DNA of 64,000 bases from Odobenus rosmarus divergens (GCF_000321225.1 NW_004450396.1:3375466-3439465), one strand, 5' to 3'; shown: positions 37,622 through 51,410, numbered from the stretch's first letter. A program made the numbers and translations. Notes: generated from the sequence alone by a model not told the origin.

Positions 37622-38213
37622 TGATGGTCAGTTCTAGGTATCAATTTGGTTACGCTATTTTACCTGATTATTAAATTAAACACTGGTCTATGTGTTGCTG
37701 TGAAGGAATTTCATAGATGTGATCAAGATCTACAATCGGTTGACTTCAACTGGAAGAGCTTATGTTTGACAATCTGGATTGACCTCACCCAATCAGGTGA
37801 AAGGTTTTAAGAACAAAACTGAGGTTTCCTCTAGAAAGAAGAAATTCGGGGCGCCTGGGTGGCTCAGTTGGTTAAGCGACTGCCTTCGGCTCAGGTCATG
37901 ATCCTGGAGTCCCAGGATCGAGTCCCGCATCGGGCTCCCTGCTCAGCAGGGAGTCTGCTTCTCCCTCTGACCTTCCCCCCTCTCATGTACTCTCTCTCTC
38001 TCATTCTCTCTCTCAAATAAATAAATAAAATCTTAAAAAAAAAAAAAGAAAGAAGAAATTCTGCCCCGGGATTGCCATACCAGCCTCTTGGGCTGCCCTA
38101 TACATTTTGGACTTGCCATTCCCACAGTCACATGAGCCAAAGCATTGAAATAACTCTCTTTATATATGTCTCTTACTGGTTCTGTTTCTCTGGAGAACCT
38201 TGACTGATGTAGA
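37622..38213. mobile_element. Old LTR-like repeat, split by a young SINE
   Basis: Left part: ATGGTCAGTTCTAGGTATCAA, CTGTGAAGGAATTTC and CACCCAATCAGGTGAAAGG. Right part: CACAGTCACATGAGCCAA and TTCTGTTTCTCTGGAGAACC. This order is typical of an ancient mammalian LTR family, but I cannot name the family or fix the orientation with certainty. Confidence 0.45.
37848..38046 (+). repeat. Can-SINE, young subfamily
   Basis: This copy has GGAGTCCCAGGATCGAGTCC and CTCTGACC variants shared with the copy at 54841. The perfect 15-bp target duplication AGAAAGAAGAAATTC is at 37833-37847 and 38047-38061. It interrupts an older LTR-like repeat. Confidence 0.96.
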
Positions 38214-40487
38214 GATCAAATAAGAAAGATGGAAATGAAAACTCAGAAAGGCCATGACAACAGTTTTCCAGTATTTGAATAGCCATCATGTGAAAGATGA
38301 ACGAAGGGATGAAGGAGACAGCAGGGCGCATTTGGGCCTGTATGCAAAAGTTCAATGGGGCCTTCTTTTAAAGAAGGCAGCTTCCCTTCAGCAGGCACAT
38401 CAAAGAGAAAATCTGACCAATCTTTCATTCCCTAAAATGAAGTGCCAAAATAATGCGTTTTTTAGTATTAGGCATTAAATGAGTCCCTTTCTTATAGCTC
38501 TTTTATAGCTCTTTAAAATGTTATTTGCTCTTATAACTGTTCTTCCCAGAACTTCACTGTGGCTCATATAAACAATATTTCCACTTTGTGGATCATTGTA
38601 ACTAAGCCGGAAGCCCCCAGATGCATATTCATTCACTGAGTGAAGCTGCACGCATGGTTCTCATTTTGTAGAAGATAAAGCTGATGCTTTTTTGAAGTCA
38701 TCCAACAAGATCAGGATTTGGAGAAGGCTAGCTAGCGAGTTTATAAACTTTGAGCCAGTGGTTTTCTTACCAAGCTAGGCATTGTCTCTCAGTCAAATGG
38801 CTTTAGCATTGTCCAATTTCCCAATTTTTTTGTATGCTTTTAGCCAGCAAAACAAACTCTATGCTATATAGGCATAGACTCAAGAACTGAGTTCTTAAAA
38901 AGGCAAACTTTGAAATGCACAAATGGCGTTATCATGTTGTGATGCCTAATGCTACCGTCTCCATCTCTCAAAGCTACTGAGTGAATCTTATGGAAATAAC
39001 TTCAAAGCTAGGAGGTGACTTAAAAATCAGCCGCTGAAATAGATACTTTAAGTGTACGCACCAACTCTGGATGCTATCATGCACTCACATGCTTATGGAG
39101 GGCTTCTCCCTTGAGTTTTACCTTTCCCGGTATACACTTCATGGGATTGCTTGCTAGAATGATTTTTTTCTACTCTTCAGCAACTTTAGCTGAAATATGG
39201 GACCAATATAAAATATAATAACAATATAATAATTATCCCTTGCAACTTGAGATGAATATAATGGATTTCCTCATTTAAAACAAAGTACCTTTTAACTCTA
39301 GTCATTAGTTCTTAGATGGAAATTATGCCTGTTTTAAGTCCCTATGTCTAGTTATCTTGAAGGATATTGTATGTGTTCTGCTACCAGTTAACATAATCTT
39401 GTTTCTGCTTTTTTTATTTCATTAAATTATATACAATTACATTAATTCAGTAGGATGTAGACTTTGAAACGTTTTAAAATGTATTTCTAAAAAGGGAAAG
39501 GTATTATTTCATATCAATCTGAAGAGAACTAATGAGTCTTAGTGGAATAGGTTTTTCCAGGTCCTAAAATCTCCATGGTGCTCTTAATTATTTGCTCTTT
39601 CTCATCTTCCTGAAAATGGAGAAATTTTTAACAAACATATTTAAGAATTTCCAAAGCTGGTATGTGGTAAAAAAAAAATATATTTTTTTAGTTACTGATT
39701 AGAAGAAAAGTTAATTCATTTGGAATTTAAAGTTAGTCTAAAATTCAAGTTCAATTGATATTAATTTTCTAGTTAACCTAGGTTTTCAGAACTTATTTCA
39801 GAATGCTACCTATAATAGCCTGGTAAAAAAAAGGCCTATCTCAGAATGGTGATTAAATGATCAATTTAGTTTACAGAATATAAATAGGCAAGCAGAAAAA
39901 TATCAACTGTTCTTTCAAAAGTACACCAAAGACAATTTTCACAGAATTTCTTGATTTTGTCTCAACTACTAGAAGATTTCTGAGGGAAAAAAAAATAGCG
40001 ATGGTCTTGTTTCTTTTCACAGATCAGTCTTTGGAACTGGGGTCACTTGGGTTGCCCTTAGATAAAACTGTGAGTAGGTGATTTGTCATGGACACAGGGG
40101 TAGAGATCTGTGATAGCACCTAGGGTTGCCCGAGGCCCCAGCCAAGCCATCAGACTCCACCCCACCACCTGGAGCTCAAGCTTCAACCTGAACCATGCCC
40201 TGCCAACACCCCTGGGAGGGCCATCACTGGAAGAGGGCTCAGGGCCATGTGTACGGGAAACCTCATGTGGGAGCAAGGAGCATGTTCTAAAGGGGATGTG
40301 ATCTCCAGGAGGGGAGTACTCTGGTGGGTATGGGACTGGGCTCCATAAACTTTTCTTCCAGCAAGGGCAGAAGGCCAATGGTAGAAGCATTACATAAATG
40401 GGGCCCAGAGGGGCTCTTTTGCCCCTGTTCTAGGGTCAAAACCATTGCCAGAGCTCCCTCCCACCTCATAGGGGGTCTTCCACTAGG
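38214..40487. other. Intron 1 sequence without recognised elements
   Basis: A/T-rich to about 40000, then more GC-rich near 40100-40450. Nothing recognisable. Confidence 0.45.
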
Positions 40488-40675
40488 CAGTGGTTCTCAA
40501 ACTTAAGCTTGCATCAGAATCACATGGAGGGCTTGTTAAAACATAGATTTCTGGACCCCATCTTCCGAGTTTCTGATTCAGTAGTTCTAGGATGAGGACC
40601 AGGATTTGCCTTTCCATCAAGTACCGAGGTGAAGCTGATGTTGCTATTCCACGGACCCCACTTGGAGAACCACTG
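40488..40675 (+). mobile_element. MER5A-type hAT-Charlie MITE
   Basis: It begins CAGTGGTTCTCAAACTTAAG, contains GGAGGGCTTGTTAAAACA and TTTCTGATTCAGTAG, and ends GGAGAACCACTG. The termini are inverted repeats. Confidence 0.88.
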
Positions 40676-42094
40676 CTCCAGGACTTGCATGGTTCTTGCT
40701 TTTCCCCCTCAGTGTCCTTCCCCTCTTCCTTCAAGTCAAGGAGGGGTTTTTGAAGCCCTGATATCCTCACAATGAAAACACATTTTATGTCTTTCCCACA
40801 CGGCCAGGTTGTTAGCATTTTCTAAAGTGGCTATTTACTAATCTGATTTGCTCATTTGAATGTGCACCAGCCCTCAAGGAGCCTTTTGGTGCAATAGACG
40901 TCAGGTTAAAGGTAGTAGCCAAATGACATCTCAGTCGCAGCCTCCCCTCAGAGTGTCCCTAGAAATAGATCCAGTTGTGTGTATGTGGTCTTTAGCCTCA
41001 TCTGGGCCTCCAGCCTGCTTGTATTTTCCTGGCTCTGCATAGCCACCTTTGCTGGTGCCTGGCATCCTTGTGATGCATTAGCTACCACCTGTCAGGGCTG
41101 GCAGGGGGAGCGATGAAGGAGGCGGATGGTTAGGGGGGTAGAAAACATCCCTCTGCCCAGGTCTCTGTCCCATTCAGCCATCATTGGTGGCGCAAGTGGC
41201 ATGATTCATGCTGAGTTCAAAGCCACTGGAGAATACTGCCCTTCAGCGTCTTGTCCTGACATCCCCTTCTCCACCACTGTGCAAATCCATCCCTTGATGT
41301 AGGCAGGAAGACAAACGTTATGCAATCTCTCCAAACTTCACCCTCTGCATTCTTGAGGGCCTGTGCCCCCCCACCCATCCACTCTCTGTCCTTTTATTGT
41401 GCCTTCTTCTTCCTTCAACCCAAACCCAAAAGCACATATGCATTTCACTTAGTGTAAAGAGACACTTACTGGGCACTCCTCCTCCAGCTGTAGAGATGGA
41501 TGGAGAGTTCCAGCTTAGGGTTCATCTGGGACATTGTGCTATGCTATCAATCCAAACCCATTCCTTTATACGTTTGAATATTTTTGAAGGCTATTATTTG
41601 TTAGGGGCTTGTGGGGGCCCAAACCAAATGTACAACTGAAATGGGAGACAATTAACTTTACTAAAGGCCCATAATTTTTAAAAGTGATAGAGAGACAAAA
41701 TTTGCTGGGAAGCAAATATCAGAAGCAGTGGATTTGGATCAGCTGAGAGAAAGGAGCTGCTAAAGCATTCGCCTTCCAAAGCAGACTGCCCGTTTCACCA
41801 GTAATGTTCCTACAATGAGGATGCCACTGACTTTACCTGATCCAGGATTGACTCTAATAGATAAAATGGTCTGGAAGGTGAAGCAAGACAAGAGGTTTCT
41901 TGGAGTGTCTTCAGATCACACAGGCTGAACACTGGCCGGCAAGAGACAACATCCGACCCAGACTAGAAGGTCAGAGGTTAACAGGGCTCAAGGGATCACT
42001 CAGACCCTTCTCACAGCTGGGGAAAATGAACACTGATTAAGTTAAACAGCTTGCCCAAGTTAAAACAGGTGTACCCTGGTCATAGTGAAATGAG
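40676..42094. other. Intron 1 sequence without recognised elements
   Basis: Balanced composition, no repeat or coding motif recognised. Confidence 0.45.
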
Positions 42095-42270
42095 GGTTGG
42101 CATTTGGCAGGCTGGGATTTGGATTCTGGCTGGAATACTCCTTGTGACCTTAGTCATGTTACTAACTCCCTGAGCCTCAACATCCTCCTTTACCAAATGG
42201 GAATATCCTCCTATTGACTGAGCTATTGCAAGGACCAAATAAAATGTGTGACAATTAGTATGCACCTAAT
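42095..42270 (+). repeat. MIR relic
   Basis: GGATTTGGATTCTGGCTGG, TTGTGACCTTAGTCATG and CTCCCTGAGCCTCAAC are clear MIR blocks. Confidence 0.65.
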
Positions 42271-42844
42271 TCATCTTCGTTTCTTACTTCCCTCCTTTCA
42301 TCCAGATTGAGAATTAGAACCAAGATGTCTTGTGCTTTCTTCTATGTGCAACCTCTCCTCCACCGGCTGATATTACTATGGCCTTTTCCCCAGTCATCAT
42401 CATCATCCCCACTATCAGATGCCTAATTGCAGGACAGAAAAGTTATTGCGAGGATTAATAAAGACAATGTTTGTGAAAACACTATATACAAATGTACATT
42501 ATTATTAAAGACTACACTGATGGGTCACAAGACCATCATATTGGCTATCAAATACACTAAAATGCAAACGATTGGCATTTGGTTGTTTGGTTTTGCTTTC
42601 ATTGGATTTTTGGTGCCACGTGTTATAAACGACTATGTAAAATGTGATAATTTATGAATGAGGTAATTTCCAAGGTTACAGAATCTGAGTTTCATGATTC
42701 TCCCCTATTCTAGATTCACAAATGTTTTACAAATGAGCACTCAATAAATAAAGACTCTTATCAGTAGAAATAAAGTCAAATTTCTTCCACTGATTCCAAC
42801 AACATGTCCCAATACCCTAGAAGAAGCTTTCTGTTATTGAAGGC

Positions 42845-43050
42845 CTATTGTGTCCTAGGTACTGTGCAATTATTGCCCCTTACACATAATACTTCACAAG
42901 GTCAACATCATTACCATCTTATAGATGAAAAATACTGAGGCTCAAAAAAGTTGCTTGCCTTGCCTAAAGTCACCCAGCAAGTAAGATGCGGAATCCAGGT
43001 CTGCTCCTTTTAGAATTCTATCTACTACCTCCTACTGCCTCTCCACAGAA
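42845..43050 (-). repeat. MIR relic
   Basis: ATCTTATAGATGAAAAATACTGAGGCTC and AAAGTCACCCAGCAAGTAAG are a clear reverse MIR. Confidence 0.7.
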
Positions 43051-43245
43051 TGTGCTGGACCTCAACAACAAATATACAAACACAATTTTATCCTAGCATC
43101 TGTAAGTGCACTCGATGCAATTAAATAAGTTATTTCTAACAAAAGTTTTTTGAGCTTAGGAATAAACAGAAACAACATTCATATAAACAAGTACAATACC
43201 TGGTATATTAGAGAGGAGTAGGTATATTCCTACTCCTTCTGAGGA

Positions 43246-43272
43246 AAAACAACAACAACAACAACAACAATA
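43246..43272 (+). repeat. (AAC)n microsatellite
   Basis: About eight AAC units in an otherwise unremarkable intronic segment. Confidence 0.9.
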
Positions 43273-44568
43273 AAGTGACTGTCATATTGGCCACAATCCA
43301 TTGAACTAAAACTAGGCACCTGGCGTAGAGGCAGCTTGCTACAGGTTCTTGTTGCCCTATCAGAGGGGCTAGTATGAGAATTCTCTCCATACTTAATCTT
43401 CATTAGCAATCTGACAAACTTTTGAGGGGAGCTTCATTGTAAGACATTCACAGAGAATCTTTGGGCAGCAGAGGGTGAAGGCTGAGATGAACATGGATGC
43501 GCAGCAGGCATTTCAAGGGACAAGGTAGAGATGAGTTTGGTTGAAGCCACAGGCTCCTATGGCAGAGGGACAGAAAATAAGCCTGCAGAAAAGAAGTCTA
43601 AAACTAAACATTTTTTCCAGGTGTAAAACATAATTTCCATGAAATCAGTTTTTCTAATTGGCAAAGAGGTGTTTCCAACCATTTTATGATGAAGAATTAC
43701 ATTTGCTCATCCTCAAAGGCCCCTTAACAAAAAGGTGAATGTGCATGCAGGGTTACCTTGGGGGGGGCTCTCTGACCCATAAGAAGAATTGCTCTAAACC
43801 AGAAGGCAGGCAAAACAAAATAATCCATAGAATTACAGATGTGGTGTTGGGAAGTCCTAAATACCTTTTCTCATACCAGAGTTACTTGGTATCCTAACAA
43901 TTTTTTTTCTCTGTGTTATGTTTTCTATACTTTCAATAATTTTCCTTGGTCTCTGTCTCGTCATTAAGGAAGACCAGGTTAACAACAGAAAATGTTCATA
44001 AGCAGGAAACCACATTTTATTCCATCACTCATAAACCATCATTCAGAATAATCAGTGTCACTTTAGTTATAGCAACAGATGTTAAAACACACATACTAAC
44101 TACAAAGGCTCTTTATAATGTTAGTTTAATTTAAACCTTAACCTCAGATTTTTTCCACAGATACAGTGAGAAACCACAAGGATCCTCTGTCCTAATGCTC
44201 CTTCCATATACTGAAATAAAAGTTCTTGTTTTGGAAATAGAGAAGCCTTCTGAGTCAGTAGTCATAGCCCACTGTGCTTGCCATGGTCACAGCACATGTC
44301 CAGTACGTTAACCTTCTTAGGGTCCAGGGGAAAACATGCTCCCCTCCCCCACCCATTATTTTCACTGTGGAGTTTTGCCTATACAATTCAGATGGAAAGT
44401 AGGTAGTGTACTAAAATTGCGAACCACTTTTTAAAAAACCCTTTAGAGAATGGCAAAGAATTTAAATTGAGTCTCCACTATGGACAAGCGAGTGTGCTCC
44501 TTAGGGGGATAAACAGATGTATAATTGAATGAACATTCACTATACTAAGGAAGTGTAGAGTTTAAAAG

Positions 44569-44892
44569 AGTGTTGTTCAATAGAAATAAAATGTAAGCCA
44601 CATATGTAATTTTAAAATGCTCCACTGACCTCATAAAATCAAGTGAAAAAAGATGGAATTGCTTAGAAATATAATTTATTTAACCCAATATATCCAAAAT
44701 ACTATTGTTTCAAAATGAAATCAATATACAATTATCAATGAGGTATATCTTATTTTTTTTTCTCTTTGTACTAACTCTTTAAAGTCTTATATGTACTTTT
44801 CACTTACAGCACATTTCAATTGAGAATAGTCACATTTCAGGTGCTCAATTGCCACACGTCATAGCTGGTGGCTACTATGGCAGACTCTATAG
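44569..44892 (+). mobile_element. hAT-type non-autonomous element
   Basis: TTCAATAGAAATAAAATGTA, TTATTTAACCCAATATATCC, CACATTTCAGGTGCTCAATT and GGTGGCTACTATGG follow the order of a common mammalian hAT MITE. Subfamily name not assigned. Confidence 0.7.
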
Positions 44893-45038
44893 GTCTAGTA
44901 TTTGGAAGGCATAAAGGCAGAAATGACTGTACTACAAGCTTTCTTTGGTTTAGAGAGAGAAGGAAATTTTTGGTGGAAAAGATGGCATTTGAAAAGGACA
45001 CAACTCTTTAAGGAAGTCCGTGAGATCCTATTGAGGGT

Positions 45039-45094
45039 TTTTGTTGTTGTTGTTGTTGTTTTTTTTTGGTGCTACTGCTTTTTTTTTTTTTTTT
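45039..45094 (+). repeat. (GTT)n and poly-T simple repeat
   Basis: Six to seven TTG units at 45041-45060, then T runs broken by GGTGCTACTGC. Confidence 0.9.
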
Positions 45095-45639
45095 CCACTT
45101 TACTCTCCAAAGTTATCCCCTACATTCAGGTCTCTGCTCCAGCCCCACGGTCTATATGCTATGTCTCATAAACTCCCCACTTCTTCCCAGCTGGGTCTTC
45201 ACATAAGTAGAGCCTTGCCTGGAACTTCTCTGTTTTGGCTCATCATTACTTCTAGCACATAGCATAGTGTTCAATAGATAGTCCTCAGTAAGTACATTTG
45301 GATGAACAAATAAATAATTGCAGAGAACATTCAGAGAAGAAGAAGATGGGAAGGTAGGAAAGGTCCGACTGGGGTTCTGTTGCTGAAGACCTTGGGCACT
45401 AGCCTGCGGGTTTGTAATCAATTCGGTGAGCAAGCAAGTTCCTTGCATATAAAATGTTTGCCTGCAGCTCAGCCATATGTAGGAGGTTTTGGCGTGAGGA
45501 GAGACGGGCAGTGGAGAACCTTGTTAGGAACCTTTCGAAAAAGTTGTGATGAGAATCCATCGGGTCCTATACTGTAGGAGAGTGGTGGGTGTATGCATTA
45601 ATTACACATCGCACCAAGAGAGCAAATCATTTTGCAGAA

Positions 45640-45740
45640 ATCATACATTCTTAGAGGTGAAAAGAACTTTTGCCATTTTACAGATGGGGCAAGTGAGACT
45701 CAGATAAGTTAAATTACTTTCCTCTAATTAAACCTTAGAG
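45640..45740 (-). repeat. MIR relic, short
   Basis: CCATTTTACAGATGGGGC with AGATAAGTTAAATTACTTTCC is the reverse MIR core. Confidence 0.5.
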
Positions 45741-46213
45741 TTCATCACTCTGCACAAATGGATTTTGTTATGAAAAGTAAGGGCAGGTAGAGATTGCATG
45801 TTTTAAGGGAAGGGATCATTTTACAAATACTAAATTAAGTAGTTACAGAAAAGTGGGGGAAAAAGATAAAATGCATTGAAATTATGAAAGAAATGGTTTT
45901 AAAAAGTTTTCAACACCAGACAAAACTGACCTTATTTGTGAAGCTGGTCAAAGATCATTCAGTTAAGGATTCTGATTTAGCAAGTCACTTAAATATTTCC
46001 ATTTTCTAAGCATGTTAGAAGTATTACCAATACATCTTCACAATGATCAAAATGTCAAAGTCTTCCCATCTGACAGAATGCAAAAAGACCTAAAGAAGGA
46101 AATTAAATGGCAGTACCATGGCCAAAGCTTATCCTGTGACTCATATGTTGTCTTCCAAGCTAGATCACTTGTGTTTTTCTAGGCTGTGTTTTCAGCTGAA
46201 CTTCATGTTTTCT

Positions 46214-46415
46214 TTTTTTTTTTTAAGATTTTTATTTATTTATTTGACAGAGAGAGACACAGCGAGAGAGGGAATACAAACAAGGGGAGTGGGAGAGGGA
46301 GAAGCAGGCTTCCCCCCCGGAGCAGGGAGCCCGATATGGGGCTCGATCCCAGGACCCTGGGACTATGACCTGAGCCAAAGGCAGACGCTTAATGACTGAG
46401 ACACCCAGGCGCCCC
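46214..46415 (-). repeat. Can-SINE
   Basis: The target duplication TGAACTTCATGTTTTCT is at 46197-46213 and 46416-46432, perfect over 17 bp. Confidence 0.96.
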
Positions 46416-47599
46416 TGAACTTCATGTTTTCTGTCTGAATGTTTCAGAAGAAGGTGAGAAGAAGGAGAGAATATTTTTAATTTTATAAGAATTAAGCTCT
46501 GGAGATTTATACTTTGTATCTAGACAATTTAAAAAGGCTTATAATTTGCCAGTCTCTAATAAGCTGTAAAATCTTTCTATTTCATTGGGAAAGATTCGTA
46601 AATTTTCAAAAATCTTAAATAGTTGCAACTAACTAAGATAGCTTATAAAGGAGTATTAGACTTAATATTTCATGAGGTTTTGCTGGTCATAGCGTCCCTA
46701 AATGGTGGAACCTTTAGGTTAGAGGCAAACAAAGATGTATGTTTATTTCCTGGTCAAACTACCATTAAAGAAAAGAACAATCAGCTAGGCTGTATAGTTG
46801 ACATCACAAAGTCAAAAAAGCCTTGATTGGATAGAAATTTCACTTTAAACCAGTCGTTTTTATAATGTGGAGATCAAACTTTGATATCAAACCTTTAAGC
46901 CTCAAAAATTTGCTAACATTTACTTTAATAAAACTTGCATTTTAATGTAAAAAAAAAAACCTAGAAGTCAGATCGCATACTATGAGGTTACAATTAGACT
47001 TGGAATCCACATGGATTGTTTTTTTGGGAGTTAAGAAAAGTAAATAATATAAAACCAAACTCAAGGAAGCATGGATATTAAGGTGATTTATCGAGACATT
47101 GGAGACATAAATCAGATGCAATTATCTGATTTTCAAAATCAAGTCATCTTTACTTCCTCAAATGGTCTCATGATTCTTTGATGATGCATGGCAGAGAAGC
47201 ACTAAGTCAAACTGAAATGTGGACGAGAAAAGATAAATGGTTGGTCTGACTAACAGTTTGAGATGCCAATATTCCTCTTGAGGATTTCACTTATGGACCC
47301 CAGGAGGGCGGGGGGTGGTGGTGACTAAAAGGCATCCAGTTCTTGGGAATTTAGAGCACACATTTCAAAAGCTCTACTTTTGTAACCACCGGTAATCAAG
47401 AGGAAGGTTTAGGTCTTTCTGAATCTTCTTCCAAACTTGCGGTTGTGCAAGGTAGCTCAGGTCCTGAGCAAAAACAAGCAAGGAACCCTGTGACAGTGAA
47501 GCCTATCGTCACCTCCTACCTCTCAGCCCTCCCTATCCCTCCTTCTCATCTTTTTTTTCTTTAGCCATTCCCCATCTATTAAAGTGTGTTTTACTTTTA

Positions 47600-47895
47600 C
47601 TTTTTCTATTGTGAGAAAACATGCATAATGTTGTACATACATAATGTACTACATAATATACATAATAATACACATTTACCATTGAGATCATTAAGTGTGC
47701 AATTCAGTACATTCACACTGTTGTACAATCATCACCACCATCCATATCTGGAACCTTTGCATCTTTCCAAACAGAAACTCTAATCCATTAAACAGTAACT
47801 CCTCATTCCCCTCTCCCTCTGTCCCAGCTCCTGGAAACCACCATTCTACTGTCCGTCTCAATGAATTTGACTACTCAAAGTACCTTAGGTAAGTG
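47600..47895. repeat. Old L1-type LINE fragment
   Basis: AAGTGTGCAATTCAGTACAT, TGTTGTACAATCATCACCAC, AACAGTAACTCCTCATTCCC and ATGAATTTGACTACTC are a well-known L1M segment. Orientation was not fixed. Confidence 0.55.
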
Positions 47896-47924
47896 AATTA
47901 GGACCTTCTTTTGAGAGCTATGAT

Positions 47925-49960
47925 GAGCCACTGAAATGTAGTGAGCACAGGCACATCATGCTCCAACTTGTGTTTTAGAAAGCTTTTCTAGACTGCAGTT
48001 CTGTGGGGCAAGATTGGCAGCAGAAGGCCAGTTAGGAGGTGGTGGCAGTTCTCCAGGGAAGAATGAAGGTGACCTGAGCTAGGCAAATGGCAATGCAGAC
48101 TGTCAGTAAGTACATGGAAGTGGGAGCCAAAAGCTATTTAGAGGGTAGAATGGACAAAAGTGGATTCCCTTCTACTCGTAGACCAAAGAATCTGAGGATG
48201 CTAGCATGACAACAAAAAGTTCATTGCAAGTTTCTGAAGTTCCTAGGGTAATAGACAGTGAGCATGGAGTGTCCAGTGAAAACCCACAACAGTTGCCAGA
48301 GAAGTGACGTGATGTAAAGGAAGGAGAATCTCAAATGTTGTCAACTGACATGGGCCTTCTTATCCGTGTGACCATGGAAAGTTACTTAACCTTTCTGATG
48401 CTCAGTATCCATTTTGGTGAATCAAGGATTAAGGATACCTGCATTGAGTTGTGAGACACAAGGGAGAAAAAACATCACTGAATGTGTTCCAAATTAAGTG
48501 CTATGAAAATGCTACTTGTGAGAGCATATTATAAACAATCAATAAAAGGTAATTGGTAACTCTAAGTTAGTATTTATGGAGAGTTGAAGAAAGAAATCTG
48601 GGCAATTTATAGTAGCTGGGTAAGCTCCATGGATCACATGGAACTACAGCTAGCTACAGAAAATATGTAGAATTTAGCAAAGTGTGGGTTAAGGATGAGG
48701 AGTGAGCAAAGAAGGAACTATCAGGTAGAAGAACAGTAACAAGGACGAAATGGAGACCCAGTTCATCCCTGAGCTACTAGTGGTGGAGAGTTATGCCAAG
48801 GAGCATAGGGGATAAGGTAAAACATGCTGGATGTATCCAGAATAGGGAGGGCTTTCAAAACTATCTAAAGTGGTCAGCTGACATACAGTAAAATTCATAA
48901 AAATTATGGTCCCTAACATTATTATTATGCCCTGGGTTAGTAAACCACTTAAAAAAAAAAAAGATACCCAATCTGGAAGAAGATTCCCAATCTGGAAATA
49001 CTCAATGTTTGAATATGTCTGTTTGTTCTAGTTTCAAAGAAAGAATTAGGCCATTTCCCTCTGACAGGGTTTTGGGGCCTCTGGTAATTATCCTAATCTC
49101 TGACTTTTTTGCCCTGAGATAGGTGGGGATGAATAATGTAATTTTAAACTAAAGCATTTTAGCATCTGCTTTTTCAAGAGAGTCTCAAATACCATAATTC
49201 TTCCCAAAATAAAATGCTTCAATAAAAAAATTTAAAAAAACCGTAAATCAAGAAGAGGAGAAAAAACCCAAAATAGTAGATATCTGAGAGAAGAGTGTAT
49301 TGCCGCAAAGAAGGAACTTGGCTTCTAATGTCAAGTCTGCCACTTCTCTATATGATTCTGGGGAGGTTCTTTCTTCTTTTACTGCCTTGTTTCCTCAGGA
49401 AAACTTACTGCATGGGAAAGCTGTTAATCTGTCTAAAAGTGCTGTGATTTCTTCATGGGAAAGCTAAGGAGGAGAAAGGCAGGGAAGAGTAGATGTGGAG
49501 AAATGAGTAAAGAAGCTTTATTAAAAAGTCCAAAAAATGGCCATGGCTTGCACCAAGGCTGTGAAGATAAAACGAGGGGAATTAAAAAAAAACAAAACTA
49601 TTTTAGAAGTAAACTCAATAGGATGTGTCGATGAATTACATTGATGTTGGAAGAAATGAAGGATGAATAATAATTGCTAGGCTTCTGGCTCTAGCAGATT
49701 AATGGACGGTAGTTTCGTTTACTTAAGATGGGGAAAATAGGGAAAAGAATCAAATTAGGTGGGAAGGAAAATCAGTTTTGGATAGGATTAGTTTAAGGTG
49801 TCCATGAGACATTTCAAGGGGAACATAAAGTAGACAACTGGGAATAGAGATCTGACATTCAGCGAGCTGATAAACTTAAGAAAGATACAGATTGCATTTA
49901 AAGCCTGGGAATGAATGAACTTGGGTGTTGCTGGGGAGAGGGAGCTAAAGGAGAGAATGC
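47925..49960 (+). repeat. Scattered pieces of the same old repeat, with MIR fragments
   Basis: TTTTAGAAAGCTTTTCTAG and GGCCAGTTAGGAGGTGGTGG near 48 kb, and GTGTCCATGAGACATTTC near 49.8 kb, keep the order of one ancient repeat with other sequence between. Weak MIR-like blocks are at about 48315-48470 and 49310-49420. Confidence 0.3.
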
Positions 49961-50087
49961 ATAGGAAAGTGAGAAAGATGGAGAACCAGAATGAGAAGGT
50001 AAAGAAAGAAAAAGATGGTAAAGGGGAGAGAGGTCAGTGAGCCATGGCTGGAGACTGAGCCACTCCCACATTAGAAGTAGGATAGAG

Positions 50088-50292
50088 GGGCACCTGGGTG
50101 GCTTAGTCGGTTAAGCATCTGCCTTCAACTCAGGTCATGATCCCAGCATCCTGGGATCAAGCCCCACGTCGGGCTTCCTGCTCAGTGGGGAGTCTACTTC
50201 TCCCTCTCCCCCCCACTCCTGCTCTCTCTTGCTATCTCTGTCTCTCGCTCTCAAATAAATAAATAAATAAAATCTTAAAAAAAAAAAAAAAA
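50088..50292 (+). repeat. Can-SINE
   Basis: The target duplication AGAAGTRGGATAGAG is at 50073-50087 and 50293-50307. The tail is an A run of about 17. Confidence 0.95.
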
Positions 50293-51194
50293 AGAAGTGG
50301 GATAGAGCAGGAGGAGGCTGGAAGGAAATGAAGAAATAGCCCAGAGGTAAGAGGAGAACCTGGACAGTGCTGAAGCACAGAAGCCACAACTGAGTCTTCA
50401 TGGAGGGAGTGGTCCCCAGGGAGGCATGCTGAGAAAGGGAAAGTTAAGATAAAGATGGCTAAGTGTCCATAGGACAAAGTAAATACAAATGGAAGAGCTT
50501 GATCTTAGAGTTAAGGAAAACAGAGGGATGGAATGCCCTGAAATACAAGTTTTTGAGTCTTTAATAAGAAACAGTTTCATGAAAGTGGAGCAATAAAAAG
50601 ATTTTAAAGAGTATTTCAGAGTGTTCATGAGTTACATGGTTGTGCTTTTGAATATGCAAACGAATTCCAAGTCTTGACTTTGTAGAGCAAGGCAAATTAG
50701 AAAACAAGACTTGGCATTACATTCAGATAGAATCTCATCAATCATGTGTTGGACATAAGGGTTTGGGTATCTGTTTCTCTGTCAGTGCCTTGTGCGCATG
50801 CAACCAAAAAAGTAGAGTAATTTGGCATCATTTGATTTAATGAGATCCTGTACAAATGAAGTACTATTTTGGCAATGCAGCCAGCCCACTGCAGTTGCTC
50901 TAGGGATAAGTATCTATAGAAGAGAAATTAATTATGTTCACTAGTTCCTAAGCCTCTGGAAACTGCTAAATAACTCAGGAAAAGTGTAAACCTGCTGACC
51001 ATGAAGAAGTCTTTTGAGAAATGACCTTTAAACAATAAAATCCAAAAGCAAAGACATTTAATAACAGCATGTCTCTAACTGGACTCATGAGTAAAATCAC
51101 AACTTACACCATAACAAAAAGCATAGAACGGTAGGCTAAAAAGACAAACCAGAATTTTAAGGTCGTCTTGATAATATCTTACATTTTGGGGTGC

Positions 51195-51410
51195 TAAATA
51201 TGTCCCAGACATGATGGCTAAACGCTTTACATGCATTCTGTTATTTAATCCTCTCAACGGTTCTATGAGTTATGTGTTGTTATTAAATCCATTTTATAGA
51301 TAAGCCATTACACATGGAACACTAAATAGCTTGTCCAATGTTACAAAGCTTGTAAGTAATGTAGGTAAGAGTACACCTGGGTTTGTCTGATCCCATATTA
51401 GGAGTCCTTA
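51195..51410 (-). repeat. MIR relic
   Basis: CTGTTATTTAATCCTCTCAAC, CCATTTTATAGATAAGCC and AAGCTTGTAAGTAATG keep the reverse MIR order. Confidence 0.6.

Larger units (their letters stand above)
43273..47599. other. Intron 1 sequence, mostly unrecognised
   Basis: Outside the hAT element (44569), GTT repeat (45039), MIR (45640) and SINE (46214), I recognise nothing. Confidence 0.45.
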
